A stretch of 60,855 nucleotides of DNA from Zygnema cylindricum. Taxonomy: Eukaryota; Streptophyta; Zygnematophyceae; Zygnematales; Zygnemataceae. Below, piece after piece: positions 33,698-45,700 of the stretch. The translations under genes were made by a program, and so were the position numbers. Below the pieces are notes generated by a model, which was not told where the DNA came from, did not search any database, and saw only the letters and a program-made list of their open reading frames with translations. The stretch is taken from NCBI GenBank assembly GCA_037447655.1, contig JBBHKE010002922.1, positions 90,741 to 151,595 of the forward strand. Reading direction: 5' to 3'. Each line of letters starts with the position of its first letter. The first letter of the stretch is position 1.

Positions 33698-34124
33698 CCG
33701 AGCGACATTTTACAACCGAAACGCTTTAACTTTAGTCGAAAAATTAATCGACGGAGAGCGAGAATTTGAAGATTTTACAAAAACGGAAATGGAAAAACAA
33801 ATAATTGAAACTAGAACGGAATTGGAGGAAGAATCAGAAAAAGGAACGGAAAACGGAACCAAAAAAGGAACGGGAAAAGAGACGGAAAATCACAAAAAAA
33901 AAAATAATCCGGTATGGGCTTTCGACCAAATAAAAGTTCCCCGAGAATTTAGAAATAGGACTTATGGAGTTTTATTTCATAGTCTTTTAATAAATCATGG
34001 GATTTTAGTGATGGGTTTATATAGGGCTAAGGGGACTTTAGGGTCTCCTACTTCTTATGTTTTTACGAATCCCGGAAAAAATGTTATCGTAAATGACGAT
34101 GATTTGGTATATATTCTTCGATAA
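33698..34124 (+). CDS. BK-type (Slo1-like) K+ channel, orphan last exon (RCK2 end)
   Basis: A strong acceptor (long pyrimidine run, CGGGCAG at 33691-33697) leads into an open exon ending at the stop in 34122-34124. The start FYNRNALTLVEKLIDG corresponds to the FxNxxxLTLxxxLxxG segment of BK channels. After an acidic/Lys-rich insertion of about 70 residues (GTENGTKKGTGKE) come YGVLFHSLLINHG, MGLYRAKG, SYVFTNPGKNVIVNDDDLV and YIL, the end of the second RCK domain, which in BK channels helps form the cytosolic Ca2+ gating ring. No upstream exon (pore, RCK1) is visible on the plus strand for about 8 kb, which is filled with transposons. The rest may lie beyond giant introns, or this is a gene relic. 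Family assignment is from motif similarity. Confidence 0.7.
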
Positions 34125-35368
34125 AAAGAAGAAAAAAAAATGTAAAGGTTTTTAGGGAATTAAAAAATTGAAATTATTCTTTTCGTAGGTCTTTTTGAAG
34201 GTCTTTCAAAGGTTTTTCGAAGTTTTTTTGACGTTTTTAGAAGGTTTTTTAAAGGTGGGACGTTCGTAGAAAAGTGAAAAAGGTCAAATGTAGTCAAGGA
34301 AAGTATTTTTTTTTTTGGTTTGGGTGGTCAAGTATTTGAGAAGGGAGAGAAGGAGAGAAGACTATTCTCTCTCCCTCTCTCCCTTTCCAATATAGAGTTC
34401 TAGATGTTTCTAAAAAAAACCATAGGAATTGTCCTAAACCAATGGTTTTTATTTGTAAGGTTCATTGGCCCATAATCATTATTTAATGTGAGATTTATTG
34501 GCCCATAATTATTATTTTTTTGTGACATTTTTCGCGGCAATTTTGTTTTCATTATTAGTTTATCGTAATTACATAAAAACAAATACAAAAACTAAAGCAC
34601 AATACTTGGGAAAGATCACAAACGTTAAATTATTTTTTTAAGACTACAAATTCTTCAAAAACAATTTCTATAAACCTTAAACTCTTTTGTAACTTTCTTA
34701 TTTAATAAGGCTCCACCTTTGTTTTGAGACTCGATCCTAGTCCTTTTTCCTCTCCCTTCCCTTCTTGTCCCTTCACACCCCCAATATACCCTCTCTCAGT
34801 TAGGGATTTGTCTCAAACTATACCCTCGATACATAATTTCCACGCACCTATGTAATCATACGTATACAGTAGGTATAATAACAATACTAATACTAATAAT
34901 AATTATAATAATTATAAAAATAAGCGGGAGTTCAATGAGATGGTATGATTTAATGAGGAATTTGAAGGGATCTCCGAAGGAGTTAATGTGTCCAAAAAAC
35001 AAAAAATATTAATTCGGCAACAAAGGTATTTCTAGACACTCTACCATAAACCTTAAAAGTCGACAACGGTTTCCATGCGACAAAAAAGTTGGAAGTTTGT
35101 TAGAAGTCTTAATTAGTGTTTTTACAAGTTACCTCCTGGGTTTCCTTCATCCATAACTATATATACTCGTATCCTCTACTACCTTAGGGAACTGCGTTGC
35201 AATAGTCTAATAACTCTTTGACTTTTTCTTGCCTTGTTGGTCGAAGGAATGACTAATAGAGTGGCCTAGAACCCATTATTCATGTTTCCAATTCGGGTAT
35301 TAGTCTTGCATCTCGATAGTAATGAATGGGCGTGACCACGGGTTGTTGTCAAAGATTTTTGTAAGATT
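34125..35368. other. 3' region of the BK exon and spacer
   Basis: Begins with repeated AAGGTTTTT motifs (34147-34260). TTCATTGGCCCATAATCATTATT is duplicated in near-identical form at about 34460 and 34490. No gene is recognisable. Confidence 0.45.
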
Positions 35369-35454
35369 TTGAATTTCAAAGAAGGCGATCTGGAAGTCAT
35401 TGCAAGAGTAAAACACGGTCCGAGTTTGTCACCCTCTCAATGTTTCAACATTCT

Positions 35455-35665
35455 CGTTCTCAACATTCTCCTTCCCAACGCCCTCCTCCTCGACATCCTC
35501 CTTCTCGACATCCTCCTTCTCGACGTCCGTCTTCTCGACGTCTTCCTTCTTGACATTTTCCTCCTTGACGTCCTCCTTGACCTTCTCCTTCCTCCTCCTT
35601 CTCATTCTCGACGTCCTCCTTCCTCCTCCTCGATGATCTCATTCTCGACGTTCTCCTCCTAAGTG
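35455..35665 (+). repeat. Minisatellite of CTCGACGTCCTCCTT-type units
   Basis: About twelve imperfect units of 12-18 bp close to TTCTCGACATCCTCC. The frames across it (LLDILLLD on plus, and a Glu/Arg/Gly-rich one on minus) come from the repeat and are not credible genes. Confidence 0.75.
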
Positions 35666-38112
35666 TTATTGTTCTTGACGTCCTATGCATGTTGTGGCAA
35701 ATTTAAAGCTCCGTCATTGAGTCTAGCTCGCAAATTTGGAATACAAGAAACTATATGCCATTGATTAGTGCATTGTTTTCTGGCCTAAGCGCGTTCATTC
35801 TATGGCCTTTACTTAGAGCGATAATGGTTTTAGTTTTTCCAGGTTAAAAGATATGACTAACATGTAGTGTTGGCTTTTGTAGTACGTTGATTCCTTTCAT
35901 ATATTCACTTCGTTTTGGGTTCCATTTGATACTTCTACTCTCAATCTTTAATTTATAGAGACTATCCATTGGCTGCCTTCTTCAAATATCAATTTTTACA
36001 TAGGATTATATGGTATTTCGTTGTTGCTTGTAATGTAACCACATTTTTGGTATTTATTTGCATTTTGGTATGTTGGCCAAACATCAAAAAGTACAAAAAA
36101 GATTACATAATCGTGTCTTTGATTTTGGAATCCTTCACGATAGTTTTGTTCTGTATGCTTGATTCGATATTCTTTTACATGTTGTTGAAAGTGTTCTAAT
36201 TCCTATGTTGTGCGGGGCTGAGATTACGGTATTCATTGGTACTTCATACGTTGCAGGAGCCTTGTGCAATAAACCCCTCCGGGCGGAAAGAAGTGTAGCA
36301 GGCCCCGTGAAACTGCTAAAGATGGTAGTCTTTCGTGTAAGTTTCGTGGTTCATTTCGAACTCGTACAACATCCTATGTGGAATTAAGCAGATGCTCAAA
36401 AGCTCGGAGGTCTTTTGCAATGCTTGCCCTCAATTACACGAGTACCGAATGAACATACGGAAAAGGGAGCACCATATTGGGGCCACATGGAAGCAAGTGG
36501 TGAGGAGACATTCCTCCGTTTTTAGCACAGGCACGGTTGCGCAGATTGCGGGTGACGGTTAGAAGGTGCGTAGCACAAACGAGACTCTAGGTCAGGGATG
36601 AATGTAAACCCATTGACTACGGCCCAATACGGGCGGAATGAAAGGGATAATCTTTCTAGTCCCTATTCGAGCCACAAAATCGAACTCTCTCATAGACACC
36701 TAAGCAACAAGCTCATCGAGCTTCCGCTATCCAAAGGTATGTATGATGTTTATCAGAGTCCAAAAGGTGAGGGAGGTGAGGTCTGTCGCTTCTTCTTGCG
36801 CCCCAAGGCCCATAGGCCACCCGAAGGGTAACCGAGGAGTGCAAGAAGAGCACAGAGTGAAACTGCTTTTATGGAGGAGGCCGAAAACTAATGCTCCGAC
36901 CGTGGGTGTGTTACGTCAAATATGGTAAACGAAAGGTAATCTTACACTATGGCATCATCGGATGTGTCACACATCAAAGGTAAGGTTGAATGATTGGGAA
37001 TTCTTCCATGAGAGGCTTGGATCTTGCATCCGGTGAGAAAATTAATGAGCGTGGTGGATGTAGCCAAGGCCGTCAAATTCGAAAATCTCATCCGGTGAAA
37101 GACATCAAACATCGAGATCAACATCGCTTTTGAGAATCGCCACACCTGAATGATATACACTCGTGTAACGACGAACTACCGCAGAAATTCTCACATCGCA
37201 AAGGCCTCGAGCGTTCTGACAAGGTGGACGCGAATCCACCAAAATCCAACAGAGTCTTTCCAGGAATATATCCGACCGGTCGCGCTCCTTTTTGTTTTCC
37301 CTCTAGCTTCGAGGTTTCCCGCGCTTCGAGTTTTCGTTTCGAAAAAACAAGGCTGGAGAAAGCATGCGTTAAGAACGACAGCGTCTGCGAAGAAAAACAG
37401 TTTTTAATGGTACAATGGCATGGTACGCATATTTCGTACAATGATCAGTACGAGAGTACAGATTTCACATTGAAAATTTGAAATTGGTTGGTTTGTAAAA
37501 TCTTTGACGATATTTTATATACGATCTTTAGCTTACGTGGTACCACTCAAATCGAAACATGTAGATTTAGTACTGATTTACAGACATTACGCGATGGCAC
37601 CAAAGTCCTCAATATTACAGCCAGTAATATTATCCGTACAATTACATACTCTCCGTACAATTCCAGAAGCCTCCCGATGGAACGACGACTTATTGTGATT
37701 CTCTCCACGACCTATTAAGCGACGTTTTTCATTGGTTCGTATATGTGCTAGCTGAGCGCGAATCGTCGATGTTATCTCACATGCAAAAACTGGTTTCTAT
37801 AGGCTCATCGTTTTCCAGGAGTTGAAAGGACCTAACTTGATTTGATCTTGACGCGGTTTTCAAACGGAATAAATATTGTAATTGAAAAAGCACGGCCTAT
37901 ATTTCTTCGCACAATGTCCCGAAAAATTAGTTCATGCAGTAATGACGTCCTCCGGCCAAAGTTCCCGCCATTTGTCCAGGTCAAAATTTGAATCGTGTTC
38001 GAAAGTTAAAAACTTAAAATTTGGAAGTTTTGAAGCTGCCGCACATAGCCATAATGACACGTGTGGACACTTGTCCCAGTAACGTTTAACATAAATTATC
38101 AACTTCACATGG
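35666..38112. other. Gene-free region, probably old transposon debris
   Basis: The block from about 36200 to 37300 has higher GC than its surroundings (GGCCCCGTGAAACTGC, GGGCGGAATGAAAGGG), which suggests inserted foreign or transposon DNA. I found no zinc knuckle, RT, integrase or transposase motif in any frame. The open frames at 35969-36199, 37118-37441 and 37224-37481 were examined and not recognised. Confidence 0.4.
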
Positions 38113-38312
38113 TACACCGCCAATCGCTATTAGAGTCAAGGATTAAATAGCGTCAAAAAACAATTAGCGTTATTGATTCTAATTTAGTACCTGAAACGTG
38201 GCAAATTATGGTCCACGTACTTAAATAGCGTTATTAATTGTATTTCAGGTTTTTTTTTTGAAAAAAGGGCACCGAATTGGCGTTATATACTCTAATAGAG
38301 ATTGGCGGTGTA
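38113..38312. mobile_element. TA-flanked MITE, TACACCGCC family, 200 bp
   Basis: Ends TACACCGCCAATCGCTATTA and its inverted match ending ATTGGCGGTGTA. Same TIR family as 14281-14801, but much shorter and with better-preserved ends. Internal AATAGCGTTATTAATTG-type motifs are also inverted. Confidence 0.83.
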
Positions 38313-39736
38313 GTTCAGCTGAAAAATATATGCAGGCAACGTTAGCAACAGCAATAACTGTTTAAAGTACATAAAACGCATTGGCTGTACTGTCGGATAA
38401 ATGCAAGACGAGGCCTAGGAGCCTACGAGCTAAAATGTACAACAAGCACGGAGATATGTCGTTTTTGTGTACCTTCTCGTACGATTTAAACCAGGAAACC
38501 TAAGCGTACGCGCAACACTTTGTTTTTTTGTCTTTTCTGACTTTTTGTGCCTCGCTGTAGGCTTTCAGTTTGTGCACATTTCTACCGCTGTAGGAATTGT
38601 AGTTTGAAAGTTTGTAATTTTTTTGCAGGACATGTTTCAATTTTTGAAGTGACAACATTCGTTATCATTCGTTATCATATTCGTTAGCCGTCAACTTCTT
38701 GTGGATTTGTTGTCATTTTATCAAATCTTTAGCGTCAACCTGTTTTTTCTCACATGTATTTTATGCGACCTACATGTCAATTATGTGTTTGACAAGAGAG
38801 TATTGCTTTCCAATCCGCATTATTATTGTACTTTATCTGCACATAGGTGAGAATTTTCTCAAAGAATTTGCCGGATATTGATTCTTTTTCAGTAACTGCT
38901 GGTTTTTCATATCTTTCTCCTTCAATATTATTTTTTGAAGTATTTTTTTTCTGTAAGGATATAAAGACGTTTTGACAGGAGATAAAGACGTTTTGACAGA
39001 GTATTTTTTGAAGTATTTTGTGTAAGGTTCTTAATAAAGACATTTTCTCTCATTGAGGACCTCATTCTAATTCTAAGATTTTAAGAGTTTGAGGTTTTGT
39101 GATTTTAATTTTGATATTACACAATTTTCTCCAGTTTTTGTTAAAATGTTTCCTCATTTTTTGACAGGTAATCCATATAGCCATTCATTCCCCTATGGTT
39201 TCTTTTAAGAATTAATAACTTCCATACTGACTGTTTGTTTTTTCACATCTAGTTCCAAATGAATGCCAATTTTCTATTAAAAGACTTTTTTTTGCTTTTT
39301 TTTTTTTTGTTTGTTTTTTTTTCTGTGGTCACAGGTTGCTGTCGGGTATGATTTCTGAGATAGAAAAACTGGGCCTCAATTAGTGTGGAAAACAAAATTT
39401 AGTCCATGTAGTAAAGCTTAGTGTAGATAACTAGACAAAACAAATTCTAGGTAACAAAACTAGACTTAGTGTATATAACAAAACAAAAATTACAGTTGGT
39501 AACAAAACTTAGGCTTATTTACAGAAGCTGGAGTTATTCCAAACTTGGTTGAATAACCAAGCTTAGGTAGATAACAAAACTTAGTTAGGTAATGTCTAAC
39601 AAAACCTAGTTTTATTCATAGAATTTATAGAATATGGAGAAGTGTGAAACCTATATGTAGGGAACCATGTGAAACCTTTGTCTTTGCACACCTTATATTA
39701 CTGGATAAGATTTCTGATTATGACAAGTAGCAAAAA
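38313..39736 (+). promoter_or_regulatory. Upstream region of the zinc-finger gene
   Basis: AT-rich. Two direct repeats of GATAAAGACGTTTTGACAG lie near 38960-39000, and the stretch 39400-39600 has several copies of a CAAAACTTAG/ACAAAAC motif. No TATA box could be singled out. An upstream 5' untranslated exon with intron is possible (TTTTTTTCTGTGGTCACAG at about 39316-39332). Confidence 0.4.
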
Positions 39737-42700
39737 ATGGATTCAAAGGAGAAGCCTGAAGAAGATGGTCTTAAAGAGTTACAATCAAGTTCTGATTTTA
39801 CATCTTTGAGTCAACCCAAGTCAACCATGACTTCCTTATTACTCTCACATATATGCAACAATACTAAAAAACCTTCATTTGCTCTTCCCCTTGTCAACTT
39901 CGATTTTCCAGAAAACTCGGTTAATGGCTCTTCTTTGTACACCTCAAATGTCAGAATTTCACCAAATAGCAATACTGATGCCAGTTGTCATTTTGTTAAA
40001 GGTTACTCAGGAGCAGTTTTAGCGTTACCAGCAAAAATAGTTTCACCTGTGAAAAATGTCAAAAGACAATATGAAAACCTCAATACGTCAAAGAAATCTA
40101 ATATGTCAAAAAAACTGTATACATCAAAAAATGTCCATACGTCTAAAAACCTCAATATGTCAAAAAGCCTCGATATGTCAGAAAACCTCGATTCGTCAAA
40201 GAACCTCAATATGTCAAAAAACCTTGACATGTCCAAAAACCTCAATATATCAATTTCAAACTTCAAAAATGTACAACTAAAAGCTACAGGAGTCCTTGGT
40301 CACCAGAAAAATACAGTCAAAGTCAAAGGAATCAGATCTCAAGATATAAATGTGAATCAAATATTGGAAACAGAATCTGATATGGCTCGGATGAAAAAAA
40401 ACAGGGTTGTAAAAAAAATGAGATCTTTTGAAGAGTTATCCGAGAACGAAGGATTTCACAACGGAACAAAACTGCTTCCTAGTGAAGAAGGAATTTCAAA
40501 AAAGCAAAAGTCTCCAAATGACTACAACAAGCTTTCTCCTTTGCCTTCAGCTTGTCCCGAAATGAATCCACGAGAAGAAGGGAATTCAACAAAAGTGTAT
40601 TCTCCAACAGAGTGCACCGAGCCTCCCCTGCTGCCAGATTTTCCAAAATTTCTTGAAGGAACAGAAATTATGCTAAAAAAAGAAGGGAATTCCGCCAAAT
40701 TAATGTCTCCAGAAGACTTCAACGGGCTTCTTCTGCCGTCAGATTTTGAAAAGATTCCAGAAGGAGAAGGGAATTCAACAAAAGTATATTCTCCAAACGA
40801 CCACACCGAGCCTGCTCTTTTGCAGACAGAAATGATTCCGAAAGAAGAAAATAATTCAACAAAAATAGACCAAACATTGGAAACAGAACCTGATATGGAT
40901 CGGATGAAAAATAACAGGGCCGGAAAAAAAGTGAGATATTTTGTGGAGTTATCCGAAAACGAAGGATTTCACAAAGGAACAGAAATGCTTCCAAAAGAAG
41001 AAGGGATTTTAAAAAAGCAAAAGTCTCCAAAAGACTACAACAAGCTTTCTCCTTTGCCGTCAGATTTTGCAATGATTGCAAAAGAAGAAAGTATTTCAAC
41101 AAAACAAAATTCTCCAGAAGTTGACAACGAACCTCCTCCATTGCCTTCAGATTTCCCAAAAGGAACAGAAATGATTCCAAAAGAAGAAAGTAATTCAGCA
41201 AAAACAGAAGCTCTAGAGGACCACAACAGGCTTCCTCCTTTGCCGTCAGATATTCCCTTATTTGTGGTAAAGCCGGGTGAAAATGGGCTCGGATGGCCTT
41301 ACGCCCCTCAAGATTGGCCGGAAGAAGGAGATAAATGGGCCTGGAAAGCCGGACAAAGGACAAGTGGAGCTGGTATATTTCTTGATAGGTAAAGAACGTG
41401 TTTTTGGTCCACTCTAATTGTGATTTTGGTCCACTCCTTGGTTTGAAGCGGAGCGGATGTATTTCTTGGTAGATACTTCCTTTTTCTTCCTCTCTTCCTC
41501 TCCCTCTCCCTTTCCCTCTCCCTCTCCCTCTCCCACTCCTCCACTTGTACTATTGGTGTTTGAGTTTTCTTTTTTGTTTTCTGCATTCAAAATGCCGTTT
41601 ACTTATATTCTTAAGGTTTCTCTCATTTTATTTTTTTAAATGACAGGCTATAAATTTTTGTCAGAGTAATAAAAAAATCCCATGGAAATGATTCGGTGAA
41701 AAAAATGTTATTTTTTCTTTTATTTTTCGGTCCATTTTCCAGTTTTTTTTCAGACAACCTAATCAGAAAATTGAGACGAAAAAGCTGTTTTGAAAGCATT
41801 GATAAAACTCGGTTTTTTTTTTTTTTAAAGTATTGGAGAAGATAAATATTGCGGTAAAAAAGCTTTTCTTTTACGTCCTTCGTAGCTGCTAGGAGATAGT
41901 TTGACTACTTGAGATACGAAAGAATGTCAAAAGTGAATTAACTTTAACTTCCCCCTTCCTCCCTTTCCCCCCCCCTCCGTCTCTCTCTCCCTCATCCTTT
42001 CCCTTTCTTCCACACTCCTCCCTCGTATTCCCACCTCCTCCTCCCCCCCACTTCAAACTCCCGACTCTCTAAAACTACGGATGTCTACCATACCTGAATG
42101 ATATTTTTGCGTATTTTTTCTGTTTCTGTTTTTTTTTTTTTTTCTGGGACTGGATCTTACTTCAGATGCCTATATGCTTTGTTAGGTTTGTAAAAAAGTC
42201 CTATTACCCCAAAAATGTGATAAACCTTTTTGTCATTTTCTTATACCCCATTTTGTCTATTCCTGCAAATGGGCCATTTTTAAGTCGTGGTAGCTTTAAT
42301 CAATTCAGATCACAATGTTTTTTTTCTTCTCTTTTTAATTTTGCACAGTTTCTCTTTCAAACTGTCAGAACATCAACCAGAGAGATTCTTCTAAAGAAGA
42401 AAAACAGAAGTAAGAAAAAGGACTGCCTTGTTTGGAACTTTTCTCAAAACCATTTTTCTAAGTTTTTGGGCTCCGGGTTTTTCGGGTTTCTCGGATTTTG
42501 GGTTTCGGGTTTTGACCTCACTTCATATTTTTCATAATTTTTTATTTTTTTTGCCTTCATATTTGTATCTTTTTTGTCAAAACAGGTATTTGGGCCTCCC
42601 GCCACGATTGCTAAATGGGGGTAAAGCCCATATGTGGTCAACGAGAAAAAAATGGAGCGACTATTTACTCTCTCATTACCCGGAAACAGACGAAAATTCA

Positions 42701-45700
42701 TTGATGCCCTCATTTCAATGGAGGATTCCTTCAACTTTTGAGGGCTTGGAGGCCATAACTCGTTTTCCAGAAATGCGCTTTATTAAGAAGATGACAACAC
42801 TGAAAACTTCTTTTTCCATTGAAGAAAGTAAGTTGAAAATTGTAACCTCTTTCCGTTGAAGAAGGTAATTTGAAATTTGTGACCTCTTTCCATTGAAGAA
42901 GGTAAATTGAAACTTGTAACTTTTAAGAAGGCACGGATACAGAAAAATTCCCTTAAATGGGAAAAGCTTGTTTGCTGATTTCTTTTTTGTCGATTTCTTC
43001 AATCGACAGTAGACAAAATAACGAGAGCTGATAACATATAATGGAGGATGCTTATGTTAAAGAGATAACGATTCAAAAATACCCCCTTTCCAATGATGAA
43101 GGTAGATTGAAATATGTGACTTTTTAAGAAGATATGGATTCAGAAGAAAACCCTTAAATTTGACTGAAAATGTAGCTTTTTGGAATATGTTTTTGTTAAG
43201 ATGACAAGGGTAAAAAATGTCCCCTCTGCAATTAAGAAGGCAAACTGAAAAATGTAACTTTTTGGTGCATGTTTTTTTGAGGCTAAAAAAACCTAGTTGG
43301 TGGCTATAATTTACTTCTAGCTATATTAGAGCTGAGAACATAACAAGTTGTTGATTTCTAAATATTGTATTTACGTTACTATTTCTTTTTCTCTTGTAGC
43401 ACGTGTATTTTGTATTCTTGAAATGGGTTTGTACACCGCGATTCGTTATTATGTTAAGAAATAATAGTTATAATTATTTAATTTGAGGACTGTTTTAGTC
43501 TTAATAATAATTCTACTTTCCTGTTCAGATGATGTGGACGATTGTGAACCACAAAAAGAATCAGCTTTGAGAAAATAAAAAACAGTTGGTATTGGTAACA
43601 CTATTTTATGTTCAGAGCAAAAATAAAAAACTGGGATCAAAAAAATGTTATTAACAATTATTAGAATTGGTATTATGATTGATTTATGTTAGAATTAGTG
43701 TTATTAGAAATAACAGAATTAGTGTTATTAACACCACTGACGATTTCCGGTGTGCTCTGCCCATTGCTATCAGGGTTAATAAATCTTATTTGTAGTGTTG
43801 GGTATTGAGGACCATTTGCCGATATTCAATATGTATCGAATTTCAGGTACCCGATAATCGATATATCGCTTCAATATATCGAAAAGCTAAATATCGCGAT
43901 ATATTGCCAATATATCGCCGATATATCCAGGCCTTTTAAAAAAAAAAAAAAAAAACTATTCTTGCTACTGCTGCTAGTACTACTGCTGCTGCCAGTACTA
44001 GTGCTACTGCAGCTGGTAGTTGTAGCTAGTGCTACTCCAAATTAATAAAAATAATAATAAAAATTCACATTTTGTACACTTCAAAAAATAAACCCTAAAA
44101 ATAAGAATAATACTAGTCGCTGGAAATGGATAAGCAGTAATGGGCTAATGGCTACCAATCTGCCTGCAGATTGGTAGGTATTCCTGCCTGAAAGCCTGAG
44201 TTGCAATTTTTTTTTTTTTCAGATCACACTTTGACTAAATTAGTGTAAACTTTTTGTATGTGAAGTTCTCTACGTACTAAATAAGTTGTTATATGAATTA
44301 CAGAATTAGTACCTTTTTGTCGGTTACATTTTGCGGCGTCTACCTTTAAGTGACGGAACGAAAATCACGTTGTACGTGGCGTATAAGACAATTTGTCTTT
44401 TTCGCTAAAATAACATACTATATAAAATATTAAATTTAAAAAATATTATATATCGCGATATATATCGCGATGATTTATGTTGGTCCCGGTACGATATATC
44501 GAGGAGTCTGCTTGATCGATATTCGATATATCGAATATCGAAATTATCGCTATATGAATTTACCCGATACCCAACACTACTGATTTGAGTGCTTGTTATT
44601 TGACCCAAAATCATATTTTGTTGTTAATAACACTACTTAGTTAAGTGCCCCACAATTGACCACATGGCAAATCAGAGTTTGATGTAGTAAATTCTAATGA
44701 AGTGTTAACGCTAATAATTTACTACACCGCCCGTCGTGATTAGAGTTAATAACACTACTTCGGTCACAACTTTTTTTTTTGCCAAAAATCATAAAATAGT
44801 GTTAATAACGCCACGTCCTTTACTAAATTAGTGTTTGTATAATTCCATTTGCGTTAATAATTCATTATCTCTTATAGCGACGGTTGTTGTAGTTTGAATC
44901 CCACTGATTGACTCTGAATTTTGAAATTCTAATGTTGAAATTGGCAGAAATTGGAGGAGCAACAGAACCTGTGCCCAAATGTTTTAAAACTTCTGATTTT
45001 TCCAAATCTTCAGAGTTTTCCAAATCTTCCGTTTTTTCTAAACCTCCTGAAGCTCCCAAACCCTCAAAATCTTCCAAAGCTTCCAAACCTTCCAAATCTT
45101 TTGAATCTTTCAAATCTTTCAAATCTTCAAGAGTGGAGGGAGTTTTTACAAAGGACAAGAGTTTAAGGAAAGTGACTTACTTTCCACCAGAGTCGAAAAA
45201 ATTCCGGCGACAACAGAAGAAATTTTTTATACGTTTCAAGTTAGGGCTTCCATTGAACCCCTCCTCTGGGAGAGTCAGCAAAAAAGGAAAGCTGGATTCA
45301 ACAGGTCAGGGTTTAGGGGAAATACTGGAAAAGGAAGTAATACCGGCCAATTTTCCTCTGAAGTGTAACGCAGGAAATCCAAATTGTTGGTTGGAGACAA
45401 CCAATACTTTCGATTCTAACACAAAAAAAATGAGTTTTTGCCGTCGAAAATGTTGTCGGAAATCCATATTTTGTTTAGAGTGTATGTGTTCTCTTTGTCT
45501 AAAAGTCTTGAAGTCCCCTAAAGAGTTCGAGAAAATGGAAAATGTAACAGATAAAAAAGTAGAAAATGGAACAGAACAGAAAAAGGAAGTGGAAAATGGA
45601 ACAGAAAAGAAAGCAGAAAATGGAATAGAAAAGAAAGTAGAAAATGGAACAGAGAAGAAAGTAGAAAATGGAACAGAAACGAAAGTAGAAAATGAAACAG

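Noticed and set aside
35369-35690. LLDILLLD leucine-rich ORF
   Set aside because: Product of a 12-18-bp minisatellite, no start context or neighbouring exons.
40522-41363. Minus-strand ORFs (up to 214 codons) opposite the zinc-finger exon 1
   Set aside because: Antisense shadows of a repeat-rich exon; no motif and no splice context.
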